The position numbers and the translations under genes were made by a program. A stretch of 64,000 nt of DNA from Halobellus captivus (lineage in GTDB: Archaea; Halobacteriota; Halobacteria; Halobacteriales; Haloferacaceae), in assembly GCF_003697845.1 (NCBI RefSeq), contig NZ_RDQE01000003.1, forward strand, positions 266,464-330,463, given 5' to 3'. This document shows, piece by piece, positions 44,794-53,835 of this stretch. The notes under the pieces are model-generated. The model ran no database searches and was not told the DNA's origin. It was given only the letters and a program-made list of their open reading frames with translations. Every line of letters starts with the position of its first letter. Within the stretch, counting starts at the first letter, position 1.

Positions 44794-44945
44794 TGAAATA
44801 TAATCTTCACTTATGGACCGATCAGCATCCTCTACAGAAGAACAAGGCGAGTGCCTCGGGGCTTGACCCCGAGGCGGTTCACGACCGCGTGCAAAAGATC
44901 TCTGAGATCGAGCGCTACGAGTCGTCTCCACGTCCTGATCACTGA
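44794..44945 (+). other. 50-codon ORF of doubtful status containing a 9-bp hairpin
   Basis: ATG at 44794, stop at 44945; the product contains SGLDPEAVHDRVQKISEIER. Within it lies a perfect hairpin, GCCTCGGGG-CTTGA-CCCCGAGGC (44853-44875), resembling the subterminal palindromes of IS200/IS605-type elements. It may be the remnant of such an element rather than a gene. From 44946 to 45274 I see nothing gene-like. Confidence 0.3.
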
Positions 44946-45274
44946 GATATACTAGCAGAATTGAGAAACATCGAATAACGGTGTTGGCATTCTGGGAACG
45001 TACGATACACAATCTCGGTATCGGTGCCGAACTTGACATTCCCCGCGTCTTCAGGCGTAAGAGGATGTCAATTGTGGAGAAATCCGACTCTTCAGACACG
45101 GAAAGAGCTGGACAGTCGATCATTCACAGACTGTGTACTGGCGGGTATGAGAGAGAACGTGTTTGCCGACGCCTCAGACGGATGATACCGAACCAAACGA
45201 CGATTCTCAAGGGCAAGAGGAGATCGGGACCCACACCTGGGTACTCTGCGGTGACAGCAGAGAAAGGATCAGGA

Positions 45275-46390
45275 TCACTTTGACTGTGTATGAGCCCAAG
45301 AGAACTCATCATCGCCGGTTGCTGGTCCATTCTCTCCGCCTGTGACTCGCTGCGTGTACAGCGTTCGAGCGAAGGCCCCGATCCCGAGAAGGGAAATGAG
45401 AACCAACAGGAAGCCGACGTACGGGAGCGCCTGAATGACGCTTACGGTCGCGAGCCCGAGCGCTAACCCACCCCATCGATTGGTTCGATCGAACACGGAC
45501 AGTTCCCATGTCCCGACGACGAACGCACCATACACGAGTCCGATCCACAGGAGGAACAAGAAACCGTAGCTCGCGAAGAACGCGAGCGGGATGCCGACGA
45601 TCGATAGGAACAAGCCGCCGAGAACGAACGGCATTCCGAACAAGGTTGCGAGCCCGAGAATTCCACTCACTAGCGGTCGATCAGTGCCCCTCTCGGATAC
45701 GCGATCGCTGAAGCGCGGTGCCGCCCCCAACAACACCGCGCCAAGCATGAAATTCGCGAGGAAGACGTAGACTCCGACGAGAGGTGGGATAGCTTCCTCG
45801 GGGATATCCGGTAGTGACACATCCGAGAAGGGTGTGGCACCGGGGTCGTTGTGTTCGGTTATCTCGCCACTAATATCAGCGTCATCGGCGATATCGATGT
45901 CATCACCGCTGTAATTGAGATCTCCGTCGATTCTTGCTTCTGGGCCGATGATGATCGTCTCACCGTCGAGTTGCGCGTCACCTCCGATCGTGCTGTCGAC
46001 TGTGATCGTCCCTCCCGTCACTACGAGAGTCCGTCCGATCGTTGCGTTTTCGTGGAGCTGAACATCGCCACCGGTCGCCGTCAGACTCCCATCGGTGGTT
46101 CCTTCGATCACAACTGACCCCCCCGTTGCGGTCACGTCACCCGCCACGTCGCCAGTGATGGTTACGGTTCCTCCAGTGACAGTCAAATCGCCGTCAATCG
46201 TCCCTGCAACGAGGATCTCGCCGCCGGTGATCTCGAGATCTCCTTCGTGAGTTTCGTCCTGACCGATCGTGACTGTGCCACCGGTTCGTTGTTCCTGGGC
46301 GCTTGCGATACCGGGTGCGATCGATAAACAGAGGAGTGCGACGATCGCGAGGATGGCGAGCCTACCAAGTCGGTCGTCTTTGCTAATCAT
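45275..46390 (-). CDS. bactofilin-like polymer-forming membrane protein
   Basis: A 371-residue protein. Signal peptide (1-31), then a right-handed beta-helix of short repeats (about 38-180) with the recurring theme G-D-L-T-V-T-G-G-T-V-x-I, typical of polymer-forming (bactofilin/DUF583) domains. After it come four transmembrane helices (about 205-345) and a short polar tail. Domains of this type scaffold surface structures. It lies 205 bp behind the second CARDB-ABC operon on the same strand, so a joint role at the cell surface is possible. Confidence 0.82.
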   Translation of the reverse strand: MISKDDRLGRLAILAIVALLCLSIAPGIASAQEQRTGGTVTIGQDETHEGDLEITGGEILVAGTIDGDLTVTGGTVTITGDVAGDVTATGGSVVIEGTTDGSLTATGGDVQLHENATIGRTLVVTGGTITVDSTIGGDAQLDGETIIIGPEARIDGDLNYSGDDIDIADDADISGEITEHNDPGATPFSDVSLPDIPEEAIPPLVGVYVFLANFMLGAVLLGAAPRFSDRVSERGTDRPLVSGILGLATLFGMPFVLGGLFLSIVGIPLAFFASYGFLFLLWIGLVYGAFVVGTWELSVFDRTNRWGGLALGLATVSVIQALPYVGFLLVLISLLGIGAFARTLYTQRVTGGENGPATGDDEFSWAHTQSK

Positions 46391-46595
46391 GGAGTATCAC
46401 GGGGACTGTGAGAATCAACGAAGGGGCCGTACATAACACTCTTGTATGCTCAAAACGAGATTTGAGGCCTGACGTCGAGGTGATCACGTGTTCTTTTTGG
46501 CATCCTCCCCGCAGTGAACGGCGAGACTTTCTCTTGGACTTTCAGCAACCAGCATGATGTGCTGGCATATTCTCTTTTAAAATTTTTTTGACATC

Positions 46596-47738
46596 TTATC
46601 CACGGAGGGCCTCGACTGGCGAGTCGTTGGCGGCCTTCCATGCAGGGTAGATACCGCTCAATACGCTCGCTACAACTGCGAACCCGAAGCCGTATACCAA
46701 GTACCGTAAACTGGCCCATCCGAACGCCCCCGTCGCATCACCCGTGATCAGATGGAATAGTATCATCCCCACGGTGAATGAAACGATCGTCCCGATCAGT
46801 CCACCGATCGCCCCCAACAGCGCCGCCTCGGTCAGGATCATCCGTAACACTTCCCCTCGACGGATCCCCACGGCTCGGAGGACGCCGATCTCACCTCGCC
46901 GCTCGACCGTACTCATCAACATCACGTTGAGGATGGCGACGCTTGCGACGACGAGGGAGATCCCGCCGATCCCCATCAACGCGAGCGACAACGTATCGAG
47001 GAACCCGCCGACTTGGGCTTGGTTTCCGAAGGTGGTGACGCTCAGCCGTTCATCGTCTTCAGTGTTGAACCGGGTATCGAGTCGCTCCCCGATCGCCGTG
47101 GCCGCCTCACCGTCGCTTGCGATGATCGTCACCGTATCGTAGTACGTCTGTTCAGAGAGTCCGGATACCGGGATCACCAGATCACCGCCGCCGAAGCCGA
47201 ACGACTGCTCCGATTGGATGAACCCCTGGACCCGATAGAGTTGGCCGTCGTACTCGATGGGATCTCCCATCTCGAGACCGAGTCTGTCGGCCGTGTCGGC
47301 GCTGATCAACGCTCCCGACTGTAACCGGTCGGGAGCCTCACCCTCCGTGAGATCGTACAGCGCGCTCGCTTCGGTCACCCCTGTCACGCTCACCCTCGCT
47401 TCGGCCCCGTTTCTCGCCTCGAGCGTCGTCGCGTTCGTCTTCTGTGGGACCACCTGCGCGTCGGTGACGATGCTCCGGATCTCCTCCACCTGTTCTTGGG
47501 TCACCCCGTCGGTGTCGCTGTCCGCGCCCGCCGAAACGGTTACCTCGTTCGTGAGGTCTCCGAGTTGCGACGTCGCTTGCTGTTCGAGCGCGACGGTGGC
47601 CATGCCCAGTGAACAGATAGCGACGACGCCGATGACGATCCCGAGCGCCGCGAGCGCCGTTCGGAGCCTGTTTCGTCCGAGGTTACGCCACGCCATCAGC
47701 GCGCTCGGAAAACGCCAGAGGAGGGAGGCTATCTTCAC
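46596..47738 (-). CDS. MacB/FtsX-type ABC permease (module 2)
   Basis: A 380-residue permease: an N-terminal helix (about 22-45, RNRLRTALAALGIVIGVVAI), a large external MacB core domain (about 55-245), and three C-terminal helices, with the family stretch STVERRGEIGVLRAVGIRRGEVLRMI between the second and third and ending YPAWKAANDSPVEALRG. In this fold the ATPase drives movements of the external domain rather than transport through a channel. Overlaps its ATPase gene by ATGA. Confidence 0.92.
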   Translation of the reverse strand: MKIASLLWRFPSALMAWRNLGRNRLRTALAALGIVIGVVAICSLGMATVALEQQATSQLGDLTNEVTVSAGADSDTDGVTQEQVEEIRSIVTDAQVVPQKTNATTLEARNGAEARVSVTGVTEASALYDLTEGEAPDRLQSGALISADTADRLGLEMGDPIEYDGQLYRVQGFIQSEQSFGFGGGDLVIPVSGLSEQTYYDTVTIIASDGEAATAIGERLDTRFNTEDDERLSVTTFGNQAQVGGFLDTLSLALMGIGGISLVVASVAILNVMLMSTVERRGEIGVLRAVGIRRGEVLRMILTEAALLGAIGGLIGTIVSFTVGMILFHLITGDATGAFGWASLRYLVYGFGFAVVASVLSGIYPAWKAANDSPVEALRG

Positions 47739-48400
47739 GTCCGGATCACCCCGTCGACGAGCCGCACGACTCGGTCGGCGTACTCGACCAACTGCTCGTC
47801 GTGAGTGATCGCGATGATCGCGATGTTCTCCTCGTCTTTCAACCGGCTCATTTCGTCGAGAATGGTTGCACCAGTGTCCTGATCAAGGTTGCCCGTCGGC
47901 TCGTCCGCGAGAAGGATATCGGGTTCGTTGATGAGCGAACGGGCGATGGCGACCCGCTGTTTCTGGCCACCCGACAACTCGTCGGGCGTATGCGTGAGCC
48001 GGTCGCCGAGACCGACCCGTCGGAGGAGGTCGATGGCACGATCACGCCGGTCGACGGACGTATCCCACATCGAAGGGAGTTCGACGTTTTCGACCGCTGT
48101 GAGCATCGGCAGGAGATGGAAGTCCTGGAAGACGAACCCCAGCTCCGACCGACGCTCCTCCGTGCGTTCGTCCTCGCTGAAGTCCGTCACGTGCCGCCCA
48201 TCGAGGCAGACGACACCCGCCGTCGGCGTGTCGAGCAGCCCGATCATGTTGAGCATCGTGCTCTTTCCGCTTCCGGAGGGGCCGGTGACGGTGACCATCT
48301 CGCCCCGATCGGCGGAGAAATCGACGCCTTTCAGCGCGTCGATGATCTCGGCTCCACTCTCGTAGCGCTTGACCACGTCGTGGAGTTCGACGACGCTCAT
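47735..48400 (-). CDS. LolD/MacB-type ABC ATPase (module 2)
   Basis: A 221-residue ATPase: Walker [11 protein letters not shown]-loop [13 protein letters not shown], signature [13 protein letters not shown], Walker [14 protein letters not shown]-loop ITHDEQ. All residues for ATP hydrolysis are present. Length and the FQDFHLLP segment are typical of the LolD/MacB/FtsE class, which pairs with four-helix permeases such as the one encoded next. The start overlaps the stop of the CARDB gene by ATGA. Confidence 0.93.
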   Translation of the reverse strand: MSVVELHDVVKRYESGAEIIDALKGVDFSADRGEMVTVTGPSGSGKSTMLNMIGLLDTPTAGVVCLDGRHVTDFSEDERTEERRSELGFVFQDFHLLPMLTAVENVELPSMWDTSVDRRDRAIDLLRRVGLGDRLTHTPDELSGGQKQRVAIARSLINEPDILLADEPTGNLDQDTGATILDEMSRLKDEENIAIIAITHDEQLVEYADRVVRLVDGVIRT

Positions 48401-49857
48401 TCGCGGTTCCAGAGGTAGTAGAGCCCGCCGGAAGCACCGATCAGCGTGATGACCCCGATGAGTATCGGAATCGTCGGGATCCCGGATCCGCCGGGCGGCC
48501 CCTGCGGTTGGCCGTTGGTACCGGACGGTTGTCCGTCGCCCGACGGACTCGCCGGAGGCCCAGTCGACGAGATCTCCACGGTCTGTACCGTCGTGACCCG
48601 CTCGCCGTCGACGAGGTAGGAGACCTCGATCGGGACCGTTGATGTCCCGTTCTCGACGGACGCGGCGAGTTCGAACGTGGCGAACTCGCTGGCATCGATC
48701 GAACCGACGAAGTACTCACCGCCCCCATCAGCGGGCGTCACGCCGCCGGCATTTTGGACGCGGAGGAGAACGGATTCGACGTCAGTACCGCCGACGTTTG
48801 CGGCCTCCCCGTCGATCGAAACGCTTGCTCCGCCTGGAGCAGTTTCGACGCTCGTCAAACTGATCGCACCGGACACCTGCTGATCGAGGACCGTTCTCCG
48901 GGAGAGCTCGTGTGTTTCGCCGTTCGCAGTATAGGTCGCAGTGAACGTAACGTTCTCCGCGTCGTAGTCCTCAGTGGAGAACGAGGTCGATCGGCTCTCG
49001 TCCGGGGGGACATCACGGGTGTACCGCCGATCACGAACCTCACCGTCGATCAGCGCGCGTATCTCGACATCGGAAAAGTTCACGTTTCCGTAGTTATCGA
49101 GCGTCACCGTCATCCGATCGGACGAGTTTTCGACCGTCGAAAGGCCGCCTCGAACGTCCGCTGTTTCGGTGATCGCGCGGCTGACTCGGTGAGTCTCACC
49201 GTTCGCGGTGTAGTTCGCGGTAAACGTGACCTGTTCTCTGTTGTACTCGGCTATGTCGAATGTGACCGTGCGACTTCCGTCGGGTTCGATATCGAGCGTG
49301 TACTGCTGGCCGCGGGCTTCACCGCCGACCACCGTCCTGATCTCGACGTCGGTGAAATCCACGTTTCCGTAGTTCGTAAGGGTGACGGAGGCCTCCCCGG
49401 ACGTGTCGTCGTCTATCGAGAGACCACCGTCAACGTCGGGTTCTTCGACGTCGACGACGGCGGGATACGAATACGAGTGGGAGTCACCCTCCTCGTCTCT
49501 GACGACGACGTTGACGGTGATGCTCTTTTCACCCGGCGTATCGAAGGTGGTCGTCACCGGGACGGTCACGGACCCGCCGGGAGCGATCGAGCCGACGTTC
49601 TCGGCACGTTCGAACTCGGTCGGCCAGTCCCGGAGATACACGTCGGTGATCTCGACCGTGCCGTTGGTCTGTTCGAGGTTCGAGATCGTCGTCTCTACCG
49701 TGGTGGTCTCACCGACGATCGGGGTATCCGGCGACACCGCCACGGAGGACACCTGGATCGCTGGGCTGTTGGCCGTGACGGTTGCCACCCCAGCCATGAC
49801 TAAACTACAGAGAAGAACTCCGACAACGAGCGTCGAAGCGATGCGGTAGCGTTTCAT
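48397..49857 (-). CDS. secreted, C-terminally anchored CARDB-type protein (module 2)
   Basis: A 486-residue protein: signal peptide (1-30), a first Ig-like domain (about 34-140), two tandem repeats of 93 residues (NYGNVDF at about 162, NYGNVNF at about 255; TANGETH at the end of each), a fourth domain (about 335-430), a proline/glycine linker and a C-terminal helix (about 462-482) with WNRE tail. No catalytic motif. Same plan as the 644-residue protein at 35270 though the repeats differ. First gene of the operon with the LolD-like ATPase and MacB-like permease. Confidence 0.82.
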   Translation of the reverse strand: MKRYRIASTLVVGVLLCSLVMAGVATVTANSPAIQVSSVAVSPDTPIVGETTTVETTISNLEQTNGTVEITDVYLRDWPTEFERAENVGSIAPGGSVTVPVTTTFDTPGEKSITVNVVVRDEEGDSHSYSYPAVVDVEEPDVDGGLSIDDDTSGEASVTLTNYGNVDFTDVEIRTVVGGEARGQQYTLDIEPDGSRTVTFDIAEYNREQVTFTANYTANGETHRVSRAITETADVRGGLSTVENSSDRMTVTLDNYGNVNFSDVEIRALIDGEVRDRRYTRDVPPDESRSTSFSTEDYDAENVTFTATYTANGETHELSRRTVLDQQVSGAISLTSVETAPGGASVSIDGEAANVGGTDVESVLLRVQNAGGVTPADGGGEYFVGSIDASEFATFELAASVENGTSTVPIEVSYLVDGERVTTVQTVEISSTGPPASPSGDGQPSGTNGQPQGPPGGSGIPTIPILIGVITLIGASGGLYYLWNRE

Positions 49858-50045
49858 TTACGAACCGTTTCGTGGGTGTCGGTGATCGACCGACTCGGGG
49901 ACCGAGCGGACCGTGCTTCGATGGTACGTGAGGGACGTAACGGGAGGGCTGATCTCAGCTGCACACTCGATTCGAAGAGGGCCCTCCGTTAAATCGTCTT
50001 CCCCGGTTCCGCTAGATCGCGAACGGACTCACCTTGGAACGTCCG

Positions 50046-50704
50046 TCACCGACCGAACTGAGTCCGGAGTATCCGTGATTCGGCTTTCCGCAGGTGTTCG
50101 GCGATGGTGCTCGGTGCGCAGTCGAGTTCGGAGGCAACATCGTTCTGGCTAGCGGTTCTGGGAACGTCGTAGTAGCCGAGTTCCACTGCCGCTTCGACGA
50201 CCTCACGCTGACGGTCGGTGAGGAGAGCCTCGGTGGTAGCCGTCGTGTCAGCGAGACCACCTACCGTTTCGATAGCTACGTCAACCGGAATCGAGACCTC
50301 GTCGATTGCGTCCTGTAGCTCGTCGTCAGGACCGAACATCGAGAATACTACCGTCCCGTCAGGCTCGTATTCGATGGGTGGAACAACGATGAGTCCGCCG
50401 GATGAGATCGGCCTGAACATCTCCTGGAGCGAGTCGGTCGTCGCGTCTCGGACGTACACGTAGAAAGACTGCTCATCGATGCGTTCGATGTCGTACCCAA
50501 CGACTTCCGGTATCTCTCCCATCGTTCTCTCAAGCGCGTTCGCGTCGCCTACGACATAGTGAAGGATTCCCAGTGCGTCCCGGTGTAGTTCCACTGTAAG
50601 GCCGTCGCTCGCTCAACGAACGGTGCTTCGGTCATCACGCCGTACATCGGATGGATATCGCCTGCCCGTCCACGAGCGGTGATACGCACCCGAATGTGTT
50701 TCAT
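50046..50704 (-). pseudogene. HTH_10 regulator with a one-base deletion
   Basis: From the leaderless ATG at 50704 (TATA-like ATTTAAGC about 27 bp upstream) the frame gives MKHIRVRITARGRAGDIHPM and reaches ALQWNYTG, then leaves the family. Restoring one G in the run at 50579-50581 joins it to DALGILHYVVGDAN and yields a 219-residue HTH_10 protein ending with RQREVVEAAVELGYYDVPR and the recognition helix CAPSTIAEHLRKAES. A GTG at 50594 could start a 182-residue short form. It lies 188 bp upstream of module 2 on the same strand and may be its regulator. Confidence 0.8.
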
Positions 50705-50788
50705 AAGCGACGATACGTGATGGTACGCTTAAATCCCCCGAGCACACTCGGCAGTAACTACTCGCGCTCACGGGACGAATCCTCACTC

Positions 50789-51604
50789 ATGATCCGAACG
50801 CTGGTGACCGGCGCAACAGGGGCGCTCGGGGTTGCGCTCCGGCCGCGACTCATAGCGGTGGGTCACGTCGTCCGGGGAGCAAGTCGTTCGCCCCCTACGG
50901 AGTCCGAAGAGAACCTCGAATGGGTGGAACTCGACCTGATCGAAGGTACGGGTATGGAGTCAGCAGTCAAAAACGTCGACGTCGTTATCCACGCGGCGAC
51001 GGCTCCTCAAGGCGACACAGACGAGGTTGACGTACAGGGAACGAAACGGCTTCTCGAAGCGGCCCAAGAAGCCGGCGTGGAGAATTTCCTCTATCCCTCT
51101 ATCGTCGGTGTCGACGACGTTCCCCTCACCTACTACGAACACAAGGTTGCCGCCGAGACGGCAGTCGAGGACGGTGGCGTCCCCGCGACTATCGTCCGTG
51201 CGACGCAGTTCCACTCGTTTGTCGCCGAAATGCTTGGCTACGTGGCGAAACTTCCAGTGTGGCCCCTTCCGACAAGCATGCAGTTCCAGCCCGTCGATGT
51301 CCGCGAGGTTGCGGACGTCATCGTAGATCATGCGACACCGGTCGCGAGTGGACGGATCGATCCTGTGGGTGGCCCCGACGTTTGCTCAGTAGGTGAACTC
51401 GCACGGATATACCGCACTGCGCGTGGTCTTCGACGTCCAATTATCCGAGTTCCTATCCCCGGAAAGACTGCGGCAGGATTTCGAGATGGGCATGCGATCT
51501 GTCCCGATCACAGAGCTGGAACGGTCACCTGGACGGAGTGGCTTGCGGAGCGGTATACAAGTTCATCAGACGAAATGAACGCTCGTGCGCAGTCGACAAC
51601 GTGA
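50789..51604 (+). CDS. NmrA-like NAD(P)-binding protein
   Basis: A 271-residue atypical SDR. RTLVTGATGALGVALRPRL is the Rossmann GxxGxxG start; DLIEGTGMESAVKNVDVVIHAAT follows, then YYEHKVAAETAVEDGGVPAT, where the lysine sits in the YxxxK position, and ATQFHSFVAEML. These are features of NmrA/HSCARG-type sugar or quinone oxidoreductase relatives. The substrate is unknown. ATG at 50789 chosen for the family start; it is divergent from the HTH_10 gene, so may be controlled by it. Confidence 0.85.
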   Translation: MIRTLVTGATGALGVALRPRLIAVGHVVRGASRSPPTESEENLEWVELDLIEGTGMESAVKNVDVVIHAATAPQGDTDEVDVQGTKRLLEAAQEAGVENFLYPSIVGVDDVPLTYYEHKVAAETAVEDGGVPATIVRATQFHSFVAEMLGYVAKLPVWPLPTSMQFQPVDVREVADVIVDHATPVASGRIDPVGGPDVCSVGELARIYRTARGLRRPIIRVPIPGKTAAGFRDGHAICPDHRAGTVTWTEWLAERYTSSSDEMNARAQSTT

Positions 51605-51733
51605 ACACGATGAGACGACAGAAACTGATTCTCGCCGCAGTGATCGGTCTACTTTAGCAGCTGTAGACGGCCTCACTCCACTGTGTCGGGGATTCTGTTG
51701 ATTCCTTCCGTGTGCTAGCTCTCCTTCAATCCC

Positions 51734-52126
51734 TCACAACGTGATGAATCCGAGCCTGACGAGTTGCCAACTGAACCCGAGTCCGAGAACCGCCAGTAGT
51801 GTGTGATGAATACGGACTCTCCGGGACCAGTATCGGTGCCACCACGCCAGTACTGCGCCAGCAGTCGTTCCGACTGTGAGGAACCCAATGAGGTACGGGA
51901 GTGTGAGCACGACCTGCATCAGGAATGGTCGTGTGATAAGCGTGAGCTCGCCGCCGCTCTCAATAACAACTAACAGAAGCAGGACAAACCCGAGAGAAAC
52001 AGTACTCAGTGTAACACCGGCTACACGAGCGAGCCACGTGAGACTACGTGTCCTCTCGTCACTCTCTATGTGTTCGGCGGGATGGCCTGACTGCTGAGAA
52101 TGGATAGATTCGGAGTGATCTGTCAT
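51734..52126 (-). CDS. small membrane protein, last gene of the hydrolase operon
   Basis: A 130-residue protein with a polar N-terminus (about 30) and three helices (about 33-57, 67-90, 105-125). Its ATG overlaps the stop of the hydrolase gene by ATGA. The hydrolase itself ends in one helix, and in many haloarchaeal beta-lactamase-like hydrolases the C-terminus is a multi-helix membrane domain, so this gene may encode that domain as a separate chain. Confidence 0.7.
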   Translation of the reverse strand: MTDHSESIHSQQSGHPAEHIESDERTRSLTWLARVAGVTLSTVSLGFVLLLLVVIESGGELTLITRPFLMQVVLTLPYLIGFLTVGTTAGAVLAWWHRYWSRRVRIHHTLLAVLGLGFSWQLVRLGFITL

Positions 52127-53835
52127 TCGGTGTGCTCCCCCTCAGTGACTGAATCTGTCTCCGTGCGATACTGTTTCCACGTCTGCCGAGCGCACTGTCT
52201 CCCCCATCCGGCAAGGGAAAGACCGAAGCCGGCGAGGGATACACCCAGTATACTCCCGGTGACGAGTTGGCGTTCGTGGGCCGGGACTGGCTGGTAGACG
52301 CCTGTCGGTTCGCTTGCCATATACATTCTCTCGACCTCACCGTCTCTGACCTCGAATGCAAGGACATCGTTCCCGTCCACCTCGTGGTAGACATACGGAT
52401 CGGTCTCAACCCATTGGCGCGTGTTCCCGGCGAGTGTCACCGTGCGGAGACGGTTCTGAGCCGCGGGTTCGACCGACACGTGTTCCAGGACATCGATCAC
52501 CTGTAGCGGGCCGCTTTGTGGGAGACTGGAGAGGCTGTACCCGCCAGCGACGGTCTCAGCGCGTTCTCGACTTCCAGGCTGTGCTGTCGGTGTTGGTTCG
52601 GTCGATGAGGACTGAAGCCCGCATACAGCAAGAATCTCGTCGATCACGGTTCCCGGCGGGGGGTGCTCGCTGCTATTGCTGTTGTAGTTCACGAAGATCC
52701 CGACATCGGACGCAGGGACGAGCACGAGATGGCTTGAAAAGTGAACCGTCGCGCCTGAATGACCGAGTACCCCCGCGTCTGGATGCCCGTATTCGTGGAA
52801 GCCATACCGCCAGTTGGTGACGGCGGGATGCCGCACGTGATGTTGGTCGTGCATCACCCGTACCGTGTCTGTCTGCAAGACCCGTCTGTTGTCGACTGTC
52901 CCGGCTCCGAGATGTACGCGCATAAACGCCGCCAGATCACGCGCCGTCGCTGTCATCGATCCCGCCGGACGCATATTGATGTACACCGTATCAACAGTCT
53001 GGAAGCCGTCCCCATCTCGGGTATGACCTGCGGCGATATTCCCAGGAGAATCGTCCGGAACGGGTTGGGCGAACGTGCTATGCGTCATATTGAGCGGTTC
53101 GAATATCTCCGACTGTACGTACTCCTCAAACGTGGTATCGTGGGCTTCCGCGACGATGTGTCCGGCAAGCGCCGCCCCGTAGTTCGAGTATCCGACCAAT
53201 TCACCCGGTGGGCGCACGCGAGGGGGCATCTGATCGACGAGAACTGTTTCCAGCGGCACGATCGCGTCCCAGTCAGCGACAACGTCGGGATCGATTGCTG
53301 ATTCGAATCCCGCGGTGTGGGTCCCGAGGTGTCGTAACGTCACCGGCTCCTCGTAGGTCTCCGGGACCGTGACCTCGGAATCGTCGAGATAGCGATTGAC
53401 ATCCTCGTCGAGATCGAGGACGCCCTGTTCGACGCCTTGCATAACGGCAGTCCACGTTACGAGTTTGCCAACAGAACCGACACGAAACGCGGTTTTAGAT
53501 GCTTGAACCGGTGTGTCAGAGTCCACATCAGCATCGCCGTATCCTTTGATAAGGACAGGACCATCGCTTCGAACGATAGCCACTGTCGCGCCGGGCGTCG
53601 TATCCCCGATTCGCTGAATCATCACGTCATCGACGGCCGATTCGATCTCAGTGGCTTCAGGAAACGAGCTTCCAGTGGGTGACGCGGTTCCAGCCTCAGA
53701 CTCCCCACTACCGGCCGCCGTGCCTATTGTACCGCCAAGGTCAGAAACGGTTAACGCACCGATTCCAGCGAGGACCGCTCGTCGGGTTACGTATCCGTCA
53801 TTGCTGGGTCCGATATTCGTTTTCCGGTCGTGCAT
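52123..53835 (-). CDS. Tat-exported serine hydrolase of the class C beta-lactamase/DD-peptidase fold
   Basis: A 570-residue enzyme. A twin-arginine signal (VTRRAVLAGIGAL) is followed by the serine hydrolase domain (about 65-400): catalytic SxxK as SVGK, YSN tyrosine motif in GYSNYGAALAG, and the third motif as GHSGATVHF (HSG in place of KTG). A beta-rich C-terminal domain (about 420-520) and one transmembrane helix (about 530-550) complete it. Archaea have no peptidoglycan, so the substrate is probably a peptide or ester. Transcribed behind the methyltransferase, with TAATG overlap. Confidence 0.88.
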   Translation of the reverse strand: MHDRKTNIGPSNDGYVTRRAVLAGIGALTVSDLGGTIGTAAGSGESEAGTASPTGSSFPEATEIESAVDDVMIQRIGDTTPGATVAIVRSDGPVLIKGYGDADVDSDTPVQASKTAFRVGSVGKLVTWTAVMQGVEQGVLDLDEDVNRYLDDSEVTVPETYEEPVTLRHLGTHTAGFESAIDPDVVADWDAIVPLETVLVDQMPPRVRPPGELVGYSNYGAALAGHIVAEAHDTTFEEYVQSEIFEPLNMTHSTFAQPVPDDSPGNIAAGHTRDGDGFQTVDTVYINMRPAGSMTATARDLAAFMRVHLGAGTVDNRRVLQTDTVRVMHDQHHVRHPAVTNWRYGFHEYGHPDAGVLGHSGATVHFSSHLVLVPASDVGIFVNYNSNSSEHPPPGTVIDEILAVCGLQSSSTEPTPTAQPGSRERAETVAGGYSLSSLPQSGPLQVIDVLEHVSVEPAAQNRLRTVTLAGNTRQWVETDPYVYHEVDGNDVLAFEVRDGEVERMYMASEPTGVYQPVPAHERQLVTGSILGVSLAGFGLSLAGWGRQCARQTWKQYRTETDSVTEGEHTE

